This document shows, piece by piece, positions 56,091 to 64,000 of a DNA stretch of 64,000 nucleotides. The stretch's first letter is position 1, and every line of letters begins with the position of its first letter. The DNA is from JBCCCJ01 sp039029315 (GTDB taxonomy: Bacteria > Bacteroidota > Bacteroidia > J057). The notes beneath the pieces were generated by a model. The model was not told the origin of the DNA and made no database searches. It worked only from the letters and a program-made list of their open reading frames with translations. The stretch lies in contig JBCCGK010000041.1 of NCBI GenBank assembly GCA_039029315.1, forward strand, positions 27,104 through 91,103, written 5' to 3'. The position numbers and the translations under genes are program-made.

Positions 56091-59000
56091 ATGCGTACTC
56101 TCGTATATTCTCTTATCTATGTGGCAGGTTTTCTCTTTTCTCTCCCAATTTTTTGCCAGCAGGATACTACAATAGCCAACATCTATTATGATCGTTCCAC
56201 CTCCTATTTACAAACAGGAAGACTGGATAGTATGAGTCACTATTTGGCTTTGGCTGCTCCTATTTATCACGAACATCATCTCTATGTCAAAGAAGCTCAT
56301 TGTTATAACCGTATGGGCTATGCATCCAATGTATATGGGCAGAATAGGCAATCGGCAATTTTGTACAAGAAAGCGATCGCTTTGTATGAAAGGGAGCTAG
56401 GCCCAGTAAATTCTTATCCGCTCGGCGCCAAAGCCAATCTCAGCTACATCTTCCAAGAGGCCGGCCAATTGGACAGTGCATTGGCCATCAATCTTGACTG
56501 TATCGCATTGAGCAAAAACAGCCCGGACATCAAGCCTGAATTTCTTGTCAATTTCCACTACAATGCTGGGGTCTTTAGTAAAGATTTGGGACTGTTTTTT
56601 GCAGCGGATTCTCTTCTGCGGTTGAGTGAACAGATTGCCTTGGACCGTCTCCCAGAGAATCATCCAGGATTGATCTCACCTTATATGGGCTTTGGCAGTT
56701 TGTATCTGACTACAGGCTTGATTGAGGAAGCGTCAAAATATTATGAAAAAGCGCTTCACCTCCAGCAGTTTCATCAAAGATTTGACAGTGAGACGGGGAG
56801 TATTCTTCACAATTTGGCTCAATCATATACACATCAAGGAAGACAAGAGAAGGCAAAAGTCTATTTTGAACAAGCCATCAATCTCCACAAGCAAATGGGC
56901 CTCAATAAGGCAGAGATCCATGCGAAAACCTTAATTGGGTATGCCTCGACTCTGTTATACAATGAGAAATCCGATGAAGCCATCCCTTATTTAGAGGAAG
57001 CTTACAATATCCTGGATCAATTGCAGGGCAATTTTTTTGAGTCTCAATTGTATTGTGAATCTTTTTCAGGTTTGGCCTATTCTCAGCTCGGTCAATATGA
57101 GTTGGCGGAGCACTGGCTTGACAAAGCCAGAAAATCATTGGAGGAATTTCATCGCAAACATTCTTTCGGGTATTATCAAGACTACTACTATTGCTTGTAT
57201 AGACACCTTTCTACGATTGGACAAACAGAAGTTGCCCTCCAAGTCATCGAAGACGGTCTTCAGCGCATGATGCCCAGTCAAAAACATCACCCGATAAATA
57301 GTAGTGAACTTCAACTTTACAAAGCAGACCTTCTCGCCAAGCAACAAAAATGGTTGGAGGCACAAGAAACCATTGAACTGGGCCTGTCTTATGTGTTGCC
57401 CTCCTGGTCTCCCGGAGAATCTCTGGAGAAAGTGCATGAACGCATGATTCCTTCCAGGTATTATGCCATGAGAATCCTGTCTGTAAAAGCCCAAATCGAA
57501 CAATCAGCATGGAAACACACAAAGGAACCTAAATACCTAAAAAAATGGCTAACAACTTCCAGGCATGGATGCAGACTCTTGAAACAAAGTATTCAAGGCT
57601 ATGCACACCCAGAAGAAAAACAACAATTGATTCATACCGTCTATGGGCTTCTTGACCTTGCCATCGCTGCCTGCTGGGAAGCCTATCAGCTGAGCCCCGA
57701 TCGTGCACACCTGGATCTGCTCTGGGAATTGATGGAGGATGCCAAGGCCATTGTTTTGACACAAACCATTCAAAAAATGGAGCAACAACAACTTGTAAGG
57801 ATTCCGTCAAGTTTGTTGGAAGAGGAACAACGCCTCAAACGTACCGTTTCCTTTACCAGATCTAAAATCAGCCATTTTCAAAGCAAAGAAATGGATTCTC
57901 AAGAATCATTTCGGCTGGAAAGAGAACTTCTGTCACATCAACTGGCCTACGAACAATGGTTTGAAAAAATCCAACAGAACTATCCAGAGTATACCGATCT
58001 ACGGTATGGTACGCGCACAACAAGCCTGACAAAACTTCAAGAGCAACTCCCTGTCAATACTTGTCTTATTGAGTTTAGTTTTGTTGAAGGACGATTGATT
58101 TGTTTGCGAATAGATCGGGACAGCGTCCGGGCGTTTGCGCTTCATGACCAACAGGATACGCTGTATGAATCGATCGATGCGCTCCTGCTTTCCAGCCAAC
58201 AGCAACACCATGCCTTTATCGATCATGCCTACCTCCTGTACCAAATCCTTCTGGAACCGGTTCTTGATGGGAGTTCTTACGACAAACTCATCCTCATCCC
58301 GGATGGCAAACTCAATGAAATTCCTTTTGAATTGCTCCTCACCGAAGCAGGTTTGTTGCCAATCGCCTATCCCAGTTTATCCTATCTGATCAAGGACTAT
58401 GCAATTACCTATAACTATTCCGGGCACTTTTGGGCGACAAATTCCCTCTTTCATCGCTCAAGTCAGGCCAAACAGTCACTGCTCGCAATGGCCCCCATGG
58501 GACCTGAGAACCAAACAAATTCTCCCAACCTCCTGGCAAGTGTAGTAGAACGTGCAGGCCTTTCCCCTCTACCCAATTCTATCCAGGAAATTCAGGCTGT
58601 TCAAGAGATCATTGGTGGTAAGGCATTGGCCAATTCCGAGGCTACTGAAGCCTTGTTTCACCAGGAGTCTGGCCAATCTCGCATTCTTCATCTCGCCACC
58701 CACAGTGTCATCAACAACCAAGACCCCCTGATGAGTTATTTGTTGCTATCTCCCAGCTCGGATAGCATTCCTGAAGAAGATGGATATCTTCATGCCCATG
58801 AGTTATACAATCTTCAACTAAAGGCTGAACTAGTCACCTTGAGTGCGTGCAATACTGGGGTTGGCACAATCAGGGATGGCGAAGGGGTAGTCTGTTTGGC
58901 ACGAGGATTTGCCTATGCAGGCTGTCCCAATCTCGTCATGAGTCTGTGGGCAGTACCGGATGCAGCTACCTCGGAACTCATGACCTCCTTCTACAAAGGG

Positions 59001-59234
59001 CTTGATCAGGGATTAGAGAAGGATGATGCACTCAGACAAGCCAAAATCGCCTATATCCAAAACAGCCCTCCCGAAAGAACAGCTCCCTATTATTGGGGGG
59101 CCTGGGTATTGGTGGGAGATCAAAAGCCCTTGACCAATGCTTCCTTATCGTGGTTCTGGTTGGGGGGCATCATATTGTTGATAGCTGGGGGAATTTTCGC
59201 GAGCTGGACCCTGATTCAAGGAAGAGGAAAATGA
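56091..59234 (+). CDS. Secreted, membrane-anchored TPR-CHAT domain protein (second copy)
   Basis: A protein of 1047 residues from ATG 56091 (signal MRTLVYSLIYVAGFLFSLPIF), or nine residues longer from 56064. Residues about 25-480 hold TPR repeats (LGAKANLSYIFQEAGQLDSAL, ASKYYEKALHLQ). The C-terminal CHAT domain has His in HLATHS (about 871) and Cys in SACNTG (about 920), so the caspase-like dyad is intact. It ends with a transmembrane helix (FWLGGIILLIAGGIFASW) and a basic tail. Same architecture as the protein at 2970 but clearly diverged in the TPR part. No sigma or anti-sigma gene lies next to it. Confidence 0.85.
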   Translation: MRTLVYSLIYVAGFLFSLPIFCQQDTTIANIYYDRSTSYLQTGRLDSMSHYLALAAPIYHEHHLYVKEAHCYNRMGYASNVYGQNRQSAILYKKAIALYERELGPVNSYPLGAKANLSYIFQEAGQLDSALAINLDCIALSKNSPDIKPEFLVNFHYNAGVFSKDLGLFFAADSLLRLSEQIALDRLPENHPGLISPYMGFGSLYLTTGLIEEASKYYEKALHLQQFHQRFDSETGSILHNLAQSYTHQGRQEKAKVYFEQAINLHKQMGLNKAEIHAKTLIGYASTLLYNEKSDEAIPYLEEAYNILDQLQGNFFESQLYCESFSGLAYSQLGQYELAEHWLDKARKSLEEFHRKHSFGYYQDYYYCLYRHLSTIGQTEVALQVIEDGLQRMMPSQKHHPINSSELQLYKADLLAKQQKWLEAQETIELGLSYVLPSWSPGESLEKVHERMIPSRYYAMRILSVKAQIEQSAWKHTKEPKYLKKWLTTSRHGCRLLKQSIQGYAHPEEKQQLIHTVYGLLDLAIAACWEAYQLSPDRAHLDLLWELMEDAKAIVLTQTIQKMEQQQLVRIPSSLLEEEQRLKRTVSFTRSKISHFQSKEMDSQESFRLERELLSHQLAYEQWFEKIQQNYPEYTDLRYGTRTTSLTKLQEQLPVNTCLIEFSFVEGRLICLRIDRDSVRAFALHDQQDTLYESIDALLLSSQQQHHAFIDHAYLLYQILLEPVLDGSSYDKLILIPDGKLNEIPFELLLTEAGLLPIAYPSLSYLIKDYAITYNYSGHFWATNSLFHRSSQAKQSLLAMAPMGPENQTNSPNLLASVVERAGLSPLPNSIQEIQAVQEIIGGKALANSEATEALFHQESGQSRILHLATHSVINNQDPLMSYLLLSPSSDSIPEEDGYLHAHELYNLQLKAELVTLSACNTGVGTIRDGEGVVCLARGFAYAGCPNLVMSLWAVPDAATSELMTSFYKGLDQGLEKDDALRQAKIAYIQNSPPERTAPYYWGAWVLVGDQKPLTNASLSWFWLGGIILLIAGGIFASWTLIQGRGK

Positions 59235-59346
59235 GATTGTCCTTTTCCAGGCAAGTAGTCTCTTCTTGAGAAGGCAGCGCAAGAGATGACCATCTGCCAC
59301 AACTGGACATTGTCAAAAGAACAATTGTCCTCAACCACTCTCTGCG

Positions 59347-59496
59347 GGGTGTACGACAAATTGCCGAACCAATCAGATTTTGCTACTCCTGACCTCTTCC
59401 GCACTTTCCCCGTTTCTCTTCCGCCATGCGGAATCTTCGACTACAATGAGAAACAACCCCACTATCCAGGGCTAAATCTGCAATTTGTCGTACACC
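59347..59496 (-). mobile_element. MITE-like repeat family B, copy 2
   Basis: A 150-bp element, GGGTGTACGACAAATTG to CAATTTGTCGTACACC, flanked by a perfect 10-bp direct repeat ACTCTCTGCG (59337-59346 and 59497-59506). Relative to copy 1 (21338) it is inverted. An internal block of about 25 bp (GAGAAACGGGG and GTGCGGAAGAGG) is shared. It has no ORF of its own. It lies in the promoter region of the AmpG-like gene, 86 bp before its start. Confidence 0.88.
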
Positions 59497-59582
59497 ACTC
59501 TCTGCGTCGATCATGGATTTCAAGCCTGAATTCCCTACCTTGCCCATTTGATAGCGCCAGTTCTGACTCAGTATCTACTCCT

Positions 59583-60869
59583 ATGTCCACACAACAATCA
59601 AATTCATTTTGGAAGGCCGCCAGTTGGGTTCCCAGCCTCTATTTTGTGGAAGGACTCCCATATATCATGGTCAATGTGGTCTCTGTGATCATGTACAAAA
59701 ACATGGAGATCTCGAATGCGGACATCGGAATTTATACCAGCTTGCTGTATTTGCCGTGGTTGGTGAAGCCATTTTGGAGTCCGGTAGTTGATGTCATGAG
59801 GACCAAACGATTCTGGATCGTGGCAACTCAATTCGCATTGGGAATTGGCTTCGTGGGGGTTGCCCTGACTCTGCCCCTGGACAATTTTTTCCGCTATTCC
59901 CTGGCCTGTATGTGGGCATTGGCTATTTTTTCTGCCACACATGACATTGCTGCCGATGGATTCTATATGTTGGGATTAAGGGAGGATCTGCAATCTGTAT
60001 ATGTTGGAATCAGATCCTTTTTCTATCGCATGGCCATGATTGCAGGACAAGGGGCCATCGTCATCCTGGCGGGTTATCTGGAAAAAGAAATGCCTGTTGC
60101 TCAGGCCTGGCAGATCGTCTTTTTGGTACTTGCCACCTTCGTCGTCATCGCCGCTACATATCATTGGTTCCTGTTGCCCAAAGTTGAGACTGTAGCACAG
60201 GATTCAGAATCTGCTAGCCTGAATGATTTGATGCGGAACCTCTTTGATGTGTTCAAGACTTTTTTTGACAAGAAAGACATCCTTCTGATCCTGGGTTTCC
60301 TCTTATTGTATCGGCTCGGAGAAGCGCAATTGGCCAAGATGGCGTCTCCCTTTCTTTTGGACGATCGGAACCTGGGCGGACTCGCTTTTTCCACAGAGCA
60401 GGTCGGACTCATTTATGGGACAATCGGCATGATAGGCCTGATTCTGGGCGGCATATCCGGTGGAGTGCTGGCATCCATCCATGGATTGAAATACTGGTTG
60501 TGGTGGATGCTGATAGCGATCAATCTTCCCAATGCTGTCTACATCTTTCTGGCCATCACACAGCCGGATTCTATTCTGTTGGTCAGTTCTTGTGTGGCCA
60601 TCGAACAATTTGGCTATGGATTTGGCTTCACTGCCTATATGCTCTATATGATTTATGTCTCTGATGGCCCCTACAAAACGGCTCATTTTGCCTTGTGCAC
60701 AGCCTTTATGGCAGCAGGCATGATGATTCCGGGCTTGTTTAGTGGTTGGCTACAGGAAAGTCTCGGCTATCAGAATTTTTTCATTTGGGTGCTCGTAGCC
60801 ACCATTCCTGCCTTTGTCATCACCTATTTTCTTCCTCTCGACCCTGAATTTGGCAAAAAAAGATCATGA
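59583..60869 (+). CDS. AmpG-like MFS muropeptide transporter
   Basis: A protein of 428 residues from ATG 59583. The in-frame ATG at 59286 is rejected because those 99 codons run through the family B repeat. It has about 12 hydrophobic helices and AmpG-type sequences: WVPSLYFVEGLPYIMVNVVSVIMY, LPWLVKPFWSPVVD, and SATHDIAADGFY (helix with Asp). AmpG imports anhydromuropeptides from the periplasm for peptidoglycan recycling. The next gene, a NagZ-type glucosaminidase, overlaps its stop by four bases (ATGA), a sign of translational coupling and a shared pathway. The symbol ampG is plausible; subfamily membership is not proven. Confidence 0.85.
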   Translation: MSTQQSNSFWKAASWVPSLYFVEGLPYIMVNVVSVIMYKNMEISNADIGIYTSLLYLPWLVKPFWSPVVDVMRTKRFWIVATQFALGIGFVGVALTLPLDNFFRYSLACMWALAIFSATHDIAADGFYMLGLREDLQSVYVGIRSFFYRMAMIAGQGAIVILAGYLEKEMPVAQAWQIVFLVLATFVVIAATYHWFLLPKVETVAQDSESASLNDLMRNLFDVFKTFFDKKDILLILGFLLLYRLGEAQLAKMASPFLLDDRNLGGLAFSTEQVGLIYGTIGMIGLILGGISGGVLASIHGLKYWLWWMLIAINLPNAVYIFLAITQPDSILLVSSCVAIEQFGYGFGFTAYMLYMIYVSDGPYKTAHFALCTAFMAAGMMIPGLFSGWLQESLGYQNFFIWVLVATIPAFVITYFLPLDPEFGKKRS

Positions 60870-62581
60870 GACCTTCATTTTTATCAGCTTCCTCAGCCTG
60901 GGTAGAAACGAGTCTTCGCTCTCTCAGTCTCCCTCAAAAAATTGCGCAACTGCTGCATGTTCCTTCCTGGTCTAATCGCAGTGAAATTCATATTCATGAG
61001 ATGGTCGAGTTGATCGATCGTTATCAGCTGGGAGGGGTGATTTTCTTCCAGGGAGACCCTGTGGCGCAAGGGCGAGCCACCGAGCGATATCAGCAGGTTT
61101 CTTCCATTCCGCTGATGATTTCTATTGATGCAGAGTGGGGATTGGCCATGCGATTGGAAGAAACGGTTCAATATCCCTATCAAATGGCATTAGGGGCGCT
61201 GAAGGAGGTCGAGTTGATCGAAGAGATGGGAGCCCAACTGGCACGCCAATGCCGCAGATTAGGCATTCATGTGAATTTTGCGCCCTCTGTAGACATCAAT
61301 ACAGAAGCCAGTAATCCGGTGATTGGATTTCGATCCTTTGGCGCAGACCCGGCCGAAGTCAGCAGACGAGCGGCTGCATATATGCGTGGGATGCAAGACA
61401 ATCGGGTGCTTGCTGTAGCCAAACACTTCCCTGGACATGGGGATACCTCCGTGGATTCTCATGTAGATCTGCCTGTCCTTTCTCATGCCAAAGAACGCCT
61501 GGATCGCATCGAATTGGCTCCTTTTCGGCATTTGATTCAGGAGGGCATTGCTGGTGTCATGCCGGGACATCTGCACGTTCCGGCCTATGACGAGGATATC
61601 CGAATCGGAGCGACTCTCTCTTCGGTGCTCGTCAATGATCTGTTGCGAAAAGAGATGGGATTTGAAGGCCTTATTTTCACAGATGCACTGGACATGAAAG
61701 GGGTAAGCAAACATTTCTCTGCAGCTGAGATCAACTGTCGTGCCTTGCTGGCAGGCAATGATGTGATGCTATTCTGTGTGGATGTTCCCGGCTCTATTGA
61801 TGCCATCATACGAGCTGTGGAAGAGCAACGCATCTCAGAGGAGGAGATCACAAGGCGCTGTCGCAAACTCCTCACCGCCAAAGCCTGGTTGGGGTTGTCT
61901 GAAGGGTTCCAACCACCTGCCCTGGATCAGTTGGTCGATGACTTACATCCGCCGGAAGCGATTCAGCTGAACCAACAACTGGCAGAACAGAGCCTCACCC
62001 TGCTCAAAGGAAAAGAATTCCTCCCCCTCCCGAAGGGAAAACGGATTGCAAGTATCTCCGTGATTTCCGATTATGCGGATGTCTCTGACGGGCTGGCCCA
62101 TCATGAGTTGACTCGGGTCCAACTGACAGAAGTGGCCAACCAGCCCATCACCTTGTTTCAGGAATGTCTCGGCAACAATCGTCAGATTGATCATTTTTTC
62201 CTGGATCTCAAGGAACCAGAGACCATGCACAAATGGGCAATCAAAGCCATTCGGGAATATGAATGGGTGGTGGTAGGTCTTCATGGACTGCACATCAAGG
62301 CGGGCCATCATTTCGGTCTCACAGAGATCCTACAGATGAGATTGGGCGCAATTCTGGCTGAGTCAAGAGTCATTTTACTTATTTTTGGCAATGCTTATGC
62401 GGTCGATCTGCTCGAAGATATCGATCGGGCAAAGGCGGTAGTCCTCGCCTATCAGGAGACCGCATATACTCAAAGTGCAGCCGCGAAATTGCTATTGGGT
62501 GAAATTGAGGCTACTGGACAGTTACCTATAAGCCTGAAGCGGGATATTCGGACAGCCCGGCCTGCCGTGAATGAGGATTGA
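60866..62581 (+). CDS. nagZ: Beta-N-acetylglucosaminidase (NagZ-type, GH3)
   Basis: A 571-residue GH3 protein. The NagZ-specific loop KHFPGHG (186-192) with Asp197 and His199 forms the acid/base dyad. Asp273 in FTDALDMKG is the nucleophile. After the TIM barrel (to about residue 350) comes a C-terminal domain of about 200 residues resembling the alpha/beta sandwich of longer GH3 enzymes, unlike short E. coli NagZ. No signal peptide, so it acts in the cytoplasm and removes GlcNAc from anhydromuropeptides imported by the AmpG-like protein upstream. Overlap with that gene is four bases. Confidence 0.9.
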   Translation: MRPSFLSASSAWVETSLRSLSLPQKIAQLLHVPSWSNRSEIHIHEMVELIDRYQLGGVIFFQGDPVAQGRATERYQQVSSIPLMISIDAEWGLAMRLEETVQYPYQMALGALKEVELIEEMGAQLARQCRRLGIHVNFAPSVDINTEASNPVIGFRSFGADPAEVSRRAAAYMRGMQDNRVLAVAKHFPGHGDTSVDSHVDLPVLSHAKERLDRIELAPFRHLIQEGIAGVMPGHLHVPAYDEDIRIGATLSSVLVNDLLRKEMGFEGLIFTDALDMKGVSKHFSAAEINCRALLAGNDVMLFCVDVPGSIDAIIRAVEEQRISEEEITRRCRKLLTAKAWLGLSEGFQPPALDQLVDDLHPPEAIQLNQQLAEQSLTLLKGKEFLPLPKGKRIASISVISDYADVSDGLAHHELTRVQLTEVANQPITLFQECLGNNRQIDHFFLDLKEPETMHKWAIKAIREYEWVVVGLHGLHIKAGHHFGLTEILQMRLGAILAESRVILLIFGNAYAVDLLEDIDRAKAVVLAYQETAYTQSAAAKLLLGEIEATGQLPISLKRDIRTARPAVNED

Positions 62582-62690
62582 TGTTACTTTTGGAGGTTGG
62601 TTGAGGTTCGCCATTTTTGAACCAAAAGAACCTGCCTTCAACCGTCATAAGGAGTCCTTTCGAATCACCATTCCTCCTTTTTTGGTCTGA

Positions 62691-62851
62691 GAGACTGTTT
62701 GAGTTTCTCCTTTATTTTCTCTGAAGGGTCTTTTTGTAAGCTTGCTGTGTCATTTTTTTTAGAAATAACTCGCTATTCCTCAAAAAAATTCCTGGCTAGA
62801 ACACAAAAACACCTCCTACATAGAAGTAAACACCGAAATCCAAACAGTCTC
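62691..62851. mobile_element. MITE-like repeat family A, copy 5 (divergent interior)
   Basis: 161 bp with ends GAGACTGTTTG and CCAAACAGTCTC, and perfect 3-bp direct repeats TGA (62688-62690 and 62852-62854). The interior differs from the other four copies and lacks the CATAG-type central hairpin, yet the length is the same. It fills most of the 396-bp gap between nagZ and the CRISPR array. The other parts of the gap (62582-62687 and 62855-62977) show no gene. Confidence 0.78.
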
Positions 62852-62977
62852 TGAATTGGAGTCGATATTTGATAGATATCTGGTGAAGGCAAAAAATCGG
62901 GCAGAGGATCAACTGTAAGGCGAATCTGCCGCCAAATTATTTGTAGAGATGATCGGCAGGCCCTCTCTCTTATTGAC

Positions 62978-63949
62978 CGATCGCAGATCGGAAGGCATGA
63001 TTAGCTCTGCAAGCTGGAGACGAAACCGCCGTACATGTTGCCACTTTGAAGTCAGAATCCTTGTTGTAATGGATTAGCTCTGCAAGTCATAATCAACTCT
63101 GGAACGGGTTGATGGCCAGAAAGTCAGAATCCTTGTTGTAATGGATTAGCTCTGCAAGAAGAGGAAGCTCACAAGGTCTATCTTGAGCTGGCTGGGTCAG
63201 AATCCTTGTTGTAATGGATTAGCTCTGCAAGACATGCGTTTCTGTCCGCTGAAATGAATCGGCGCGGTAGTCAGAATCCTTGTTGTAATGGATTAGCTCT
63301 GCAAGCCACTGAGCTTAGGGTGCGCATTGTGCTCTTGTAAAGTCAGAATCCTTGTTGTAATGGATTAGCTCTGCAAGTTGGTTGGTTGTAAGATATCAAG
63401 GAAAATGCTTTATGCAGAGTCAGAATCCTTGTTGTAATGGATTAGCTCTGCAAGCTCATGGGAGGTATCCAGTGTAAACGTTTGTGGATTCGTCAGAATC
63501 CTTGTTGTAATGGATTAGCTCTGCAAGAGTTATATGGGCCATTATGGCTCTAATTTTTTCAGGGTCAGAATCCTTGTTGTAATGGATTAGCTCTGCAAGA
63601 TAGCCAAGATCTTAGACGTTTTTGGCCGTGGGTTGTCAGAATCCTTGTTGTAATGGATTAGCTCTGCAAGAGGCTATGACTCACTGGTTTATCGGTCAAG
63701 GGGCTTGTCAGAATCCTTGTTGTAATGGATTAGCTCTGCAAGTCTTTCTATGGCGGGTATGGCTTCGGTCGTACCTGGGGTCAGAATCCTTGTTGTAATG
63801 GATTAGCTCTGCAAGTCTCTGGTAATGACACCACCAGGTACGATCCTGAGGTCAGAATCCTTGTTGTAATGGATTAGCTCTGCAAGCCTTGTAGTGATAA
63901 ACCTAATCGACAAACTCCTTTATCGTCAGAATCGTATGTTGCTCTCAAG
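62978..63949. CRISPR. CRISPR array: 12 identical 36-bp repeats, 13 spacers, both end repeats decayed
   Basis: Perfect repeats of 36 bp begin with GTCAGAATCCTTGTTG and end with ATTAGCTCTGCAAG. They start at 63051, 63123, 63196, 63270, 63342, 63419, 63492, 63564, 63635, 63707, 63780 and 63851. Spacers are 35-41 bp and all different. The leftmost unit (62978-63013) keeps only its last 15 bases, and the rightmost (63925-63949) only its first nine plus scattered matches. Inside the repeat AATCC and GGATT can pair. No cas gene is in the window, so the type cannot be set and the array orientation is uncertain. Confidence 0.97.
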
Positions 63950-64000
63950 TCAAAAAACTCGACTACATTAATCAAGCGATCCGCACAAGTCAGCGTCATA

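Noticed and set aside
59286..59582. N-terminal 99 codons of the AmpG-like frame
   Set aside because: The reading frame passes through the family B mobile repeat and its duplications. The membrane protein begins cleanly at 59583.

Overview
The window looks like a chromosomal segment of a Bacteroidota bacterium, most plausibly of the Saprospiria/Lewinella-like group. Seen in the sequence: type IX secretion C-terminal sorting domains, outer-membrane lipoproteins, a SusC/OMP-type beta-barrel receptor, DUF2911, DUF4625 and DUF3089 proteins, promoters with the Bacteroidota -7 element TAnnTTTG, and TPR-CHAT proteins beside sigma/anti-sigma pairs. The taxonomic placement is inference from gene content, without phylogeny.

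Layout. 1-6.2 kb: a cut-off basic coiled protein, a lipoprotein, then a sigma factor, a single-pass TPR anti-sigma-like protein and a convergent TPR-CHAT protease-like protein. 6.5-9 kb: lepA with two small genes. 9.1-13.7 kb: a 1518-residue secreted T9SS protein. 14-18.4 kb: a DUF1501 protein, an iron alcohol dehydrogenase and a second sigma/anti-sigma pair without a CHAT gene. 18.8-27 kb: secreted and hypothetical genes including a frameshifted one. 27-36.7 kb: a DUF6807/dehydrogenase/cytochrome fusion, EVE, SRPBCC, DUF3089, a sodium:solute symporter and a frameshifted AAA-ATPase-like gene. 36.9-44 kb: creatininase, two paralogous TetR regulators, a beta-helix protein with a diheme cytochrome, a lone XisI and YgiQ. 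44-53 kb: a BlaI/M56 antirepressor operon with three clear operators, a DUF2911 pair, a VWA protein and PBP1A. 53-62.6 kb: an outer-membrane receptor, a second TPR-CHAT protein without a sigma neighbour, and an AmpG-NagZ peptidoglycan-recycling operon. 63-64 kb: a CRISPR array with 12 identical repeats and decayed repeats at both ends; no cas gene is in the window.

The segment carries several non-autonomous mobile repeats. Family A has five copies of about 160 bp with ends GAGACTGTTT, 3-bp TNA target duplications and, in four copies, a strong central hairpin. Family B has two copies with ends GGGTGTACG and 8-10 bp target duplications. A third kind, C, has one copy. Three family A copies sit exactly against the stop codon of a neighbouring gene.

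The most interesting system is the sigma / membrane TPR anti-sigma / TPR-CHAT set. Predicted topology puts the CHAT domain and the anti-sigma TPR domain on the same, periplasmic, side of the membrane, which suggests a protease-controlled signalling module. That link is inference.
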